From the NCBI GenBank assembly GCA_001970855.1, contig LSSN01003154.1, positions 1 to 27,151 on the forward strand: a stretch of 27,151 nt of DNA, in the 5' to 3' direction. The position numbers were made by a program, and so were the translations under genes. The stretch is from Smittium culicis. Its lineage: Eukaryota > Kickxellomycota > Harpellomycetes > Harpellales > Legeriomycetaceae. Positions within the stretch are counted from its first letter, which is position 1. Each line of letters opens with the position of its first letter. Shown here one piece after another: positions 1-9,057 of this stretch. The notes under the pieces were generated by a model, which saw only the letters and a program-made list of their open reading frames with translations, was not told the DNA's origin and searched no databases.

Positions 1-1086
1 TATTTTTTAGATGTTTTTGGCCTAGAACCTCTCGGAGATCCATACAAGCTAGATCTAACTAGTCAATCGAGCTTGGATTTGGAATACACCCCTATTTCTT
101 GGTCCCACAAGACTGCATACTATCAATTCAAAATACAAATACTCATCCACGAAACTGGAAAAAATGATAAATTCCTCGCTTACCCAAGGGACGATCAAGC
201 TCGTCTCGGAAATTCTACTGACAGCATCGTTTTTGTTTTCGATCCCTTTCAAGTAACTATTTGTTCCTAACTACTACGATTATTCCCACCCTATTTCATT
301 AAAAGGTTTTAATTTAATCTTCATTTATTATAATTTTAGCCTGAGACGTTCAAAGAGTTTTTGGCTTGGTCGCAATTTTCTAAAGAAAGTGATATAAAGC
401 TCAAACTTTGCGTTTGCTCTCCTAGCAAACCTGGAAGTATCTTTAACAAACTTAGCTCTTCCAAGCTATCAAAATTCGAAACAATTTGTAACGAAAATGG
501 CTGGGAGTGGGTTGATCTAACTAAAGTATACGAACCCAACTCCCTATCATTCCCAAGCACCAAATTAATAGTAAAACCCGACCAAGTCGATCCTGATATT
601 GGTCTCAATAACTTTTTACATATTCTGCTTGCGTTTGAACAGCACTTTTGGTCTGTTATGTTCTCTGTTCTACGGTATGACTTGCCTGGTCAGGCTGGTC
701 TTGAAGAAGGTATACGCGTAACTCCTGAACTTCTTGGACAATGGCTTCGTAACGATGCCATCGCTAAAATGCATTTTAACATATTCGGAATTACTGCTCA
801 ACGACTAGCATCTTATCTATTCTGCGATGGTGAAGTCGACTACAGTATTTACGACAACGACTGGGAGAGAATTATCTCACAGTTTGATGAAAAGGATATC
901 TTTAAATTAACAGATAAACTTTTCCCCGATGTTGACTCTGATGTTGTCCAAGACCCAATGGAATCAATTGAAAATGTAATTATTAGGCTAAAAAAAATCC
1001 ATAGCAAGATTATTCAGCTCCCTGAAGTCGAAAGGAGAATCGAAGCTGCAAAAACTGCTGTAGCTTACTCTTCTCAAATGGTTTAG
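1..1086 (+). CDS. AAGAB/Irc6-like alpha/gamma-adaptin-binding protein, 5' partial, two exons visible
   Basis: Join of 1..252 and 340..1086; the frame is open from base 1, so the 5' end lies outside the window. The intron 253..339 (87 bp, GTAACT...TTTTAG, phase 0) keeps the frame. The visible 332 residues follow the order of the p34 (AAGAB in animals, Irc6 in yeast) family: a strand with SWSHKTAYYQFKI (compare the family's NKYY segment), a hydrophobic SIVFVFDPFQ strand of the Rab-like G domain, GWEWVDL, a helix LLAFEQHFWSVMF, and a C-terminal helix LPEVERRIEAAKTAVAY that resembles the conserved LP..eR...A...A tail. By family knowledge such proteins bind clathrin adaptor subunits and assist AP-1/AP-2 assembly or trafficking in the cytosol. 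The N-terminal P-loop region would be off-window. All Trp codons are TGG; the stop is TAG. Family assignment is from recalled patterns, not a search. Confidence 0.72.
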
Positions 1087-2776
1087 CCCCTATCCTTCCT
1101 CCTTTATTTTTTAAAACTCCTCAATCCAACCAATCTCGCTTAATTTATTTATACATACTTTTCCTCCTCTTGCTCATTCTTTATTTACTTTTATAAAACC
1201 CTTGTCATTTAGGGCTCTTTATTCTAATAAAAATTATTTTTGCATTTATATCTTCACCTCTTATTACACAGTTTCGTTCACGCCTTAAATTTAAAGGTTA
1301 TACATAACTTCAAAGCTTTTTAAAAGTATAAACAATACAACACTCTTGCTTTATTTTATCTATGAATTAAATCTTATACATATCGAGAACTGCAACTTAG
1401 GTGACATTGTTTTTATATTTGTCTTGATACTGTTTTTTTATGAAAAAATTCGTATACAATCATTTGTACACATGCTTTTTGGTAATTCTACTAGAATAAA
1501 AACAATAAAAATATATTCATATAGCTCCAATCTTAGTAAAAGGAAAATTCTCAATTCGTTTAGTTTATTCACTTTTGCCAAATGGTGAACACGAAAAGAT
1601 AGCAGGTCATGTTTATAAATAAAAAATAGCAGTAGAATAACACATAAATGATTTATACCATTGCATTCGGAAATAAACAAGCTTTTTATAAAAGCAAATA
1701 AACTTGGTTTATTTCAGAAGGGCTGAAAGTATCGATGGTTGGGGAGGAAGAGGTTTGCTTTTTAGTATTCTTTTTCTGGATCGATCAAAGCTTGTAGAAA
1801 ATTAATATTATTTAAACACAAATACTATCCTGCATCAGTCTCATATGTATGTAGTATAAGTCCGAATACATCAATAAATTATTATTTTGATTTCAAATAA
1901 TTCGTTTATTCAGTAATAATTGAGTTATTTTTTCTCAGCTCTTAAATAATAGCTTTACAAATGCTGATTCAAGACAGTTATCGATGACTTTTAAGCGTAC
2001 CTAAAATTAATTATTCTCGTTTCTATGATAAATGGAGTCGTTACCGAAGAACAAGTGAGTCTACAAATTAAATAACTAGAAAAAGGTATGATTCTTTTTC
2101 AGCTAAAATTTCTGATTTAGCCATTAATTCTAGCTGAACATCTTCAAATTAACTTGATAAAAATAAAGCATTATATATCAATATTTACATGTTAAGAATA
2201 CCTCCATGATATCGTTAGTGTAATCAATAATTACATTTTTAGGGCCTATTTAAAACATAATCAATATACCCCAGCTTTTATTATATTTAAATTATCTAGA
2301 TCCATTAAAGATTATCTTGTAGCACGATAGCATATTTTGCTCCTTGTTTTCTTTTTTTCTTCAAGTTCAGCTACTAATCATCTTTTTTTAGCATCAAAAC
2401 TAGCTCTATTAAATACCTTTTATTTTAATAGATCTAAAGAAAAAAAAAATCAACATTTCCATATACTTGTTTTAGATTATTCCAAACATACTAAAAATAG
2501 CAGCTTTCAAAGTTCGTCACAATACTTTTTTTTTTTGAGTAATTATTTCTATTATTTCGGTTTCCAATTAAGTAATTTTTAGATTATACAGCCTTTTTTT
2601 TATGCTCCGTATTACAAAAATTTAACAATTTAGTTGAGAGAGCTTTTTTTTTTTTCGAATAGGACTTTAGGTGCAAAAGGTATCTGTATATACTAGAAAA
2701 TAAAACGCTTAAAACTAACCAGTTAATGGAGTTGTGAACCTGATTCAATGAATATAACAAAGGTCAAGTACACAAT
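1087..2776. other. AT-rich intergenic spacer
   Basis: This stretch lies between the AAGAB-like gene and the tRNA pair. It has many T and A homopolymers (for example near 2398, 2525 and 2645) and scattered AATAAA-like signals just after the upstream gene. The open frames here overlap on both strands, mostly lack an ATG start or consist of Phe/Ser/Lys from homopolymers, and show no conserved motif. I see no supported gene. Confidence 0.6.
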
Positions 2777-2783
2777 AAAAAAA
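2777..2783 (-). terminator. Pol III terminator of the tRNA-Pro/tRNA-His pair
   Basis: Seven A on the plus strand read as T7 on the minus strand, 21 bp past the 3' end of tRNA-His. This is the first run of four or more T downstream of either tRNA; the 8-bp gap between the two genes has none. Confidence 0.7.
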
Positions 2784-2804
2784 TGAAAAGAAAGATTGAT
2801 TATT

Positions 2805-2875
2805 TGCCGTTGCCTGGAATCGAACCAGGGTCATCACGGCCACAACGTGATGTACTGCCACTATACTACAACGGC
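2805..2875 (-). tRNA. tRNA-His (GTG)
   Basis: The minus strand folds into a full cloverleaf. The acceptor GCCGTTG pairs with CAACGGC, with discriminator A. The D stem is GTAT/GTAC, the anticodon stem TCACG/CGTGA holds loop TTGTGGC with anticodon GTG, and the T stem CCTGG/CCAGG encloses TTCGATT. No intron. The genomic base before G1 is A, so the extra G-1 of mature tRNA-His would have to be added after transcription (Thg1), as usual in eukaryotes. It is the second gene of a closely spaced pair behind tRNA-Pro. Confidence 0.97.
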
Positions 2876-2883
2876 TAATAATT

Positions 2884-2955
2884 GGGCTCTGCCGGGGATT
2901 GAACCCGGGACCTCTCGCACCCTAAGCGAAAATCATACCGCTAGACCACAGAACC
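2884..2955 (-). tRNA. tRNA-Pro (AGG)
   Basis: The minus strand forms a cloverleaf. The acceptor GGTTCTG pairs with CAGAGCC (one G-T wobble), and the discriminator is C, as in eukaryotic cytosolic tRNA-Pro. The anticodon loop TTAGGGT carries AGG (A34, probably edited to inosine, reading CCU/CCC/CCA). The T arm is CCGGG-TTCAATC-CCCGG. No intron. It lies 8 bp upstream of tRNA-His on the same strand, and no T-run separates them. Confidence 0.97.
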
Positions 2956-3147
2956 GATGAAAATTTTGAAAAATAATAAATATTTCAATTTGTTTTCTTG
3001 AGATAACTAATTTCTATTTTGATATTGACCAATCATAATATTTATAAAAAATAAAAATCGAATCCAAAAATCGAAACTAATTAATCTAGTCTAAAATTAA
3101 GGCTATAGATCAAGCCATAGCTGCAATTAGCAAAAGCCTAGTTGGAT

Positions 3148-4491
3148 ATGAATCCAAATCCAAATAACCAGCACACTGTTTGCAACCCGACTTATGCCAC
3201 AATCGCAAAAAAAGGTAATTTAGCGCTATATGAAAAGATCAAGCCCGTAAGGAGGTATGAAAACGGTCAGAAACACAAACAAGTATCAGTAATCGGCTGG
3301 ATTACTGGAAGCGAGAGTAAACAGGCAAGAATTTTGTGTGTGGGGTGCTTCGGTCTTAAACTAGGATGTAGTATACAGGAATACAGAGATGAATGGGAGA
3401 TTAAGGCAGAAGAAATTCTAGACAAATATGGAGATATACCTATGAATACAGAAATGGAACGGAAAGGAAAAATCTTGTTTATAAAATTCAAAAACAAAGA
3501 ACACATACTAAAAGCGAAAGAGGTACAAATAAAAATCGAAGGGATAATATTAGACATCTAGGAAACGTATGAGTATGGAGATGAGTACAAAATACTGACG
3601 ATCCCATCATTCAGCAAACCAAATATTTGAAAACTTGTCGAAGATTTATATAATGAAATTAGTAAAATCGGAAAATTAATAGATATAACAGCATTGAAAA
3701 ACAATGAAAAGGAGAGATATTATCAAAGAATGTAAAAGTGCTGGTTAAAATTAACAAGGAATCTGAGATACCTACTCATATCGAATCCTCAGGAGAAAAA
3801 GTCAGTATTCTGTGGAGAGGATTACCGCCCATGTTTACATATTGCAAAAAACTTGGCCATTGGAAAAAGACTGCATCAAACTAGATAGAAAATATAAAAG
3901 AGTTAGAAAATCTAATGCAAAAAATGTTAAAAAGGTATCACTTACAAAAACCACATCTACACTGGGTAAAACTGATTTTATAGATATATCAGAAAAAAAT
4001 ATTTTGAACGACAAAAATACAGAGCGTGTTGAAAATCAAAATACTGATAAAAAATTGCCTAAAGAAATCACTCGAGAAATCTCGGCAGATAATGATGAAG
4101 GGTGGAAAAGAGTATCAATTAACGAAAAATTGTATAAAGAAATTCCTCAGACAGACGCAAGCACATCAGAAAATTTCGGAATAAAACTTGCAGATAATAG
4201 CCAAGATAAGGAACCAAATTTCAAGGAGCTCACTTTAATATCAAAAAAAAAAAAAAAAGGCAAATCTAACATCAAAAAATATCAAAGACTCGAGATAATA
4301 CTCGGGAAAAAGTATATCATAAATATGAGAAGAATTAAACTAACACAGCACAAAAATCAAAACTTGTTTGTTTAGCCACAATAGCTGTATTGGAAAGTTC
4401 TGAAATTGAAATTGCGGAAGAATCGGAAAAGGATATAGGGACTGAGCTGCAAATCGAACCAGAATCAGTTGAAGATAAAACTCCTATTTAA
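3148..4491 (+). pseudogene. LINE ORF1 remnant (RNA-binding/zinc-knuckle protein)
   Basis: The frame opens at ATG 3148 and can be followed with frame changes to TAA at 4489-4491. Early residues include YATIAKKG, typical of fungal LINE ORF1 starts. A segment around 3470-3560 (KGKILFIKFKNKEHILKAKE) looks like an RRM-type strand-helix unit. A zinc knuckle lies around 3834-3874 (YCKKLGHWKK...C): the first Cys position of CCHC now reads Phe (TTT), and a one-base frameshift falls in the A-run just before the last Cys. The C-terminal part is Lys/Glu-rich, with a 16-A run at 4243-4258. In-frame stops include TAG at 3559 and TGA at 3628. The intact family protein coats LINE RNA; this copy cannot be made. 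Confidence 0.8.
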
Positions 4492-4705
4492 TTACATTAA
4501 TGAAATAAATATGAAAACAAATGAAAAATAATCCAAATGCAAAAAACAATAAAATTAATATCCTGGAATGTTCGAGGGATCCAAAAAAAATGATAAACGG
4601 AAAAAATTATTTAAATACCTAAAAATTGAAGTCAATGCTGATATAATTTGCCTGCAAGAAGTTCACGTAAAAGAAAGCGACATTATTTTGTGGAAAAGAT
4701 GCTGG

Positions 4706-4710
4706 GGAAA
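4706..4710 (+). repeat. Left target-site duplication GGAAA of the solo LTR
   Basis: These five bases directly precede the LTR's TGTCA end and recur exactly at 5100-5104 directly after its TGACA end. They belong to the LINE endonuclease sequence. Confidence 0.88.
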
Positions 4711-5099
4711 TGTCATGATTGGTGTGATATCCATACTTTTGCTGCGGATTATTTCTTGGCATTATTTCTTGGCATTATTTCTTGGAATCATTTCTTGGCA
4801 CCATTTCTTGGCATTCTTATTTACTTTCTTCTTATAATTATTCTGGCCTTTTACCAGATTTTATGTGTGTTTAGCACTGACGCAAAACACATAAATAGCC
4901 CTAGTTTTTCCTAGTTTTTGACATCTTTATCTGACAACCATTGTCTTCTGTTTTCTAGCTTGTTTCTAGTTCTTGTTTTACGACTTATTTTAATTAAATA
5001 AACTCCTCTCCTATTTGCCTCCAAAGTAACACTTGGCTTATACTTGACTTTCCTTTAGTTTACATATTTTGTCTTGCCTCCTCCCCCTCAATCTTGACA
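4711..5099 (+). mobile_element. Solo LTR (389 bp) of an LTR retrotransposon
   Basis: It begins TGTCA and ends TGACA, a 5-bp terminal inverted repeat of the TG...CA type. It is flanked by perfect 5-bp direct repeats GGAAA, as left by an integrase of Ty3 or Ty1 type. Inside are a T-rich U3 with five 13-bp tandem repeats (4749-4813), a TATA-like ATAAATAG at 4891-4898, and AATAAA at 4997-5002, so transcription would run in the plus direction. No gag or pol lies next to it and no second LTR is in the window, so it is the product of LTR-LTR recombination. It interrupts the LINE ORF2 endonuclease after the codons WKRCWGN; beyond the right GGAAA the domain resumes. It therefore inserted after the LINE. 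Family (Ty3 versus Ty1) is not determined. Confidence 0.88.
4749..4813 (+). repeat. Five tandem 13-bp repeats inside the LTR
   Basis: The unit TTATTTCTTGGCA occurs at 4749, 4762, 4775, 4788 and 4801, with one or two changes in copies three to five. It lies in the presumed U3 part of the LTR, upstream of the TATA-like box, where repeated enhancer-type motifs are common. Confidence 0.92.
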
Positions 5100-5104
5100 G
5101 GAAA
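5100..5104 (+). repeat. Right target-site duplication GGAAA of the solo LTR
   Basis: Exact copy of 4706-4710. Directly after it the LINE endonuclease reading resumes with Pro-Cys-Ile-Phe-Ser. Confidence 0.88.
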
Positions 5105-8062
5105 TCCCTGTATATTCTCAAAAACCACTGAAATTCTAATAAATAATCACGAAATAAAAATAAAATATAACACAATATACGACGATGGTAGAATTATGCA
5201 CATAAAACTAGATTTATTTCAACAAAATATAAATATATACAATCTATATTTACCATCCACCTTGACAGAATGGAAACTATATATCAACGAATTAAAAAGA
5301 AAATTAATAATTTATGAAAACAAAATTCTATTGGGGGATTTTAAAATGGTCGAAAATAACTATATTGATAGATTCCCACCATTAAATACCGAGAGCGAAT
5401 GGAAATTATTAGATCCAATAATTAAAAAAATTAATTCGGTAAATTCATGGGATTTTTTGACTAAATACGAAAAGGGTTTCACATGGGAGAATAGTAGATG
5501 TATAAAATCAAGAATTGATCATATATTTATCGCATCAAATGATATAAGCAAATTTAAAAACTTTAAAATAATTTTTGGCCCGTTTTATGACCATAAAATA
5601 GTTCAAATAAAAATGGATTTACTAATCAATTACTCAAAAGAAAAAATTATACAAGTATATATTTGTGGAAAATAAACTGTTCTAACTTAAAAACAAAAAA
5701 ATACACTGAAAATATTGAAGAAATAATTAAAAAATCTCTTGAAGAGAATCACTCAACAAAAACCGAAGCATGGTACAGCTGCAAAAAAAATATAAAAAAT
5801 TTCAGCATACAATATGGCAGAACCATGAAAGTTTTTAATAAAATAAAAGATTTACAAAAAATTATTGAAGAAAATTCAAATTACCTAAAACCAAATATAT
5901 ATGCAATAGATATATTAATTAATATTGATAAAACAAAAAGAGAGCTTAGAAAACTTCAATTAAACAAAAAAAACGACCTGATGGTTAGATCCAGAGAAAA
6001 GTGGAACGAATTAAGTGAAAGATCTTTTAGTTATTTTTTTAAACTGATAAATATAAGAGAAAAAATAAAGCAAATAAACGAGATATATGATGAAAAAATA
6101 GAAGTAAAAAAAGATCCTAGCGATATTGAGAATGTAATTTGTAAATTTTATTCTGATCTACTAAGAATAGGTAGAGTAAATATTGAGGCACAAATTACAA
6201 TGCTTGAAAAAATAGCAAGTATGGTTTGCAGCGAAAATAACAAAATTCTTTAAGATCCAATCAGTAAAACAGAAATAATTAATGCCATTGATAAGTGTTC
6301 AGCAAATAAATCTCCAGGCCCTGATGGGCTATCTCATGATTTTTACAAAAAATTCAAATCCCAAGTGGTAAATATGTTAGAAATAATTAATATTAGCGAG
6401 GATAAATGGGAAAAATGGAGCGAATTAAATAAAGGAACATTAATAACAATTCTCCCAAAAAAAAAAAAGACCTAAAAGAGATAAAAAATTGAAGACAGTA
6501 TAAGCCTTATAGATTGTGACAAAAAGATTTTTACGTAAATTCTCGCAGATAGGTTACATCTGATAATAAAAAACATAATTGGCCAGCAAAAAACTGGATT
6601 TATTAAAGGAAGATCAATATTCGAAAATTTTTCATCCTTGAATTTTATAAGCGAGTTATCAGCAAATAACCCAAATAAAATAAATGGGCATGCTCTACAG
6701 TTAGACCAAGAAAAGGCCTATAATGGGATAGAATGGGATTATTTCTTTAAATGCATGAATAAATTCGGAATAAGTGAAATTTTATTAAAATAGTCAAAAC
6801 TATATATAGAAATAACAAAACACGTATAAAAATAGGAAAAAACCTCTTCCCGTACGTAAGAGTAACTAAGGGTTTGCAGCAATGAGACCCAATATCCCCT
6901 TTGCTATACAAAATTATAATAGAGCCAATGTTAAAAATGATTAGAGAAAAAATAAAGGGAATAGGAGATGAAAATTTTAAACAGAAGACACTCGCTTATG
7001 CGGATGATATTACAATTTTTATAAAAGAAAATGATGATATGCTTAACTTAAACAGAATAATTAAACTTCACAGCGATGTTTCTGGAACAAAATTAAATGA
7101 TAGCAAATCAGAAATGGTAAAGTTAAGTAACGCAGTTGAAATAAACTCCTTCACAGGAAAAATAAACAATGGGGAAACGAATTATAAATATTTAGGGCTC
7201 CTCTTTAATAGTAATGGAATAAACCAAACTGCAAATAAAGAAACTGTAATAACCAAAATAAAAAATAAATTATCTAGCCTAAAAGAAAGAAAGTTATCTA
7301 TATGCGGGAATGTACTTATAACAAATAGTATTATATTGTCAAAACTGTGGTACATATCTCACTTCATACCATTCGATAAAAAATTCTTCGAAATTGTAAA
7401 ACGAGAAATATGCAACTATATATGAGATGGAAAAAAAATAAAGTAGCTTATATTATATTAACAAGGAGTAAAAAAAATGGAGGTATGAGTCTATTGGATC
7501 TGGAATCTCAGAACAAATGTATATATATAATGTTTCAAAGAAAAAAATGTTCACTGAGAATAGCTGGAAGCACATAGAACATGGAGCCATGCTGGAAAAC
7601 CTAGGGAAATTATAAAAATACACCAACGAAAAAATAAATATCCAAGATTTATTCTTTGATAATGAAAAAGTCTCAAAAAAAAAGAAATAATTCTTTTTTC
7701 TGGAAGAGTACTTATTCAATATGGTTAAAAATAATAAAAATAGAATATAGTAAGGATGAAAAATGGAACAATAGAGACTTCGGTAAAATATGCATAAAAT
7801 TTATAAACAATTTTTTACAATCAAGCTGAATTGAAAAGAAAAAAATTTTCGTATAAATTTCAAGGCTGAATTTTCAACGGAAATTTATTAGAATGTAATA
7901 GGGTAGGTGTAATGAGGACTAAGAACTATAGTGATGAAATTTTGTTGGAAAGCATACCTTTTCATGAAAAAGGATAATGATATTATTATGTATGTTTTAA
8001 GAAAAGGAAAGGTAAAAATTATAGATAAGTGTTGGAAAATTGTTAACGAACAATGAAGAAAA

Positions 8063-8114
8063 ATGTCATTGTGACATAATAATCAATAATTGCGCCATTT
8101 TAATTATTGATTAT
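8063..8114. repeat. Two adjacent inverted repeats inside the LINE
   Basis: ATGTCA-TTG-TGACAT (8063-8077) is directly followed by a perfect 13-bp inverted repeat, ATAATCAATAATT at 8079-8091 and its complement at 8102-8114, with a 10-base loop GCGCCATTTT. They fall in a part of ORF2 (about 8055-8230) where I cannot follow the protein reading. Either a small insertion or chance AT palindromes could explain them. Confidence 0.6.
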
Positions 8115-9036
8115 ATTATATAAGATTAATTAACTAATTTTAAAATTTTTTCTGAAATGCTTTATATGTATGAAGAAAATGTTATAATTAAGAAATATGT
8201 TGTATGTACAAATTAAAGGCTAAATATATTTGAATCTAAATCCAAAATTCTCTAGGTTAATCAAAAATGAGCAAAATAATAGCGAGGAAATTAGTATATC
8301 AAAGGGAATTTTAAAATATGGAGGAAAAAAAGTTGAAATGATATACAAAAAAGATATCAGGAAAAAAGTATCCGAAAATAACTAAGAGCCAGCATCAGAG
8401 ATAAACAGAAAAGATATGGGGATATCAGCTAACTATTATAAGTTTAAATTCAATAACATACATAAACTAAAAATAGACACCAAAATAATAGGCCACATAT
8501 GGATACTTTATAGAGAGGCTACTATTAACGCAATCAAACTCAACACATGGTTTCCAGAAAATCAAAAAAAATATAATTGCGCTCATTGTTATAACGAGGC
8601 AGAAAGCACAAAACGTGTGTATTTCGATTGATCGAGAATAAAATTTTTTTTGGGAGCTATCTATAAAATTTGTAAATGAAAAATCAATAAATAAAATAGC
8701 AGCAGAAAATATTAGTTTAGAAAATCAGGTATATAGTGGCCTAGATTTGTTTAAAAATGAATTTCTAAACATTAAAACAATCCATGTACTAGCTATATGG
8801 AACATTCACAGAGCTAGTTTAGAATTTTAGTTGTCAAATATTAGATTTAACCCAAATAATCTCTTCGAAAGATGGAAAGTAATGATAGAAAACTTGATAG
8901 AACAACAATTTTTAACATATACACCCTATAATTTCAATAAAACCTGGCTTCAAATAAGAAACTTGTGGTTTTTTATTGAACCAGGTGAGTTGAGAAAAAT
9001 TCAATTCAATTAACTTCGTACAATTTAATAGGGCAA

Positions 9037-9057
9037 TTTTACTTTTACTTTTACTTT
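9037..9057 (+). repeat. (TTTTAC)3 simple repeat, likely LINE 3' tail
   Basis: Three hexamers plus TTT lie 24 bp after the ORF2 stop. LINEs often end in a short tandem repeat made during target-primed reverse transcription, so this is the best candidate for the element's 3' end. Confidence 0.65.

Larger units (their letters stand above)
4537..9013 (+). pseudogene. LINE ORF2 remnant: AP-endonuclease + reverse transcriptase
   Basis: It starts at ATG 4537, 45 bp after ORF1. Endonuclease motifs: SWNVRGI (near 4559-4581), IICLQEVHV (near 4642-4671), YNLYLPS, GDFK (near 5336, where the family has GDFN), SRIDHIF (near 5509), and YDHK (family SDH). RT motifs: KSPGPDGLSHDFYK (near 6308), ILADRLH, GFIKGRSIFEN, LDQEKAYN (family D.eKAYD, so two altered residues), QQ-stop-DPISPLL, and catalytic YADD at 6997-7008. 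A thumb region and GGMSLLDL (near 7481) follow. A Cys-rich tail with CAHC...ES lies near 8579-8610. Many TGA, TAA and TAG stops and one-base shifts break the frame, for example in A8 at 4583-4590. A 389-bp LTR splits the endonuclease. Without the insertion the remnant is about 4.1 kb, normal for an L1 ORF2. Confidence 0.88.
3148..9057 (+). mobile_element. Degenerate L1-type non-LTR retrotransposon (LINE)
   Basis: Two consecutive ORF remnants on the plus strand: ORF1 (about 3148-4491) and ORF2 (about 4537-9013). ORF2 reads AP-endonuclease, reverse transcriptase, then a Cys-rich tail. After the ORF2 stop comes a short 3' region with a (TTTTAC)3 tail at 9037-9057, the kind of simple repeat that often ends a LINE. 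No RNase H domain is seen, and RT motifs such as KSPGPDGL...FYK point to the L1 clade rather than Tad or I. Many stops and single-base frameshifts make it inactive. The exact 5' end is uncertain; the start given is the ORF1 ATG, and a 5' UTR may extend back towards 3060. I could not define a flanking target-site duplication. A solo LTR interrupts it at 4711-5099. Confidence 0.9.

Noticed and set aside
1346..1680. Overlapping open frames of about 80 codons on both strands
   Set aside because: Both strands are open because stops are scarce by chance; low-complexity composition, no ATG-supported start, no motif.
2337..2582. 81-codon frame rich in Phe and Ser
   Set aside because: It begins at TTG, not ATG, and is driven by T-homopolymers; no splice context and no motif.
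3628..8631. Nuclear reassignment of TGA to Trp in this organism
   Set aside because: All Trp codons in the host genes are TGG, and TGA appears to end the five-exon gene; biased decay of the LINE is simpler.
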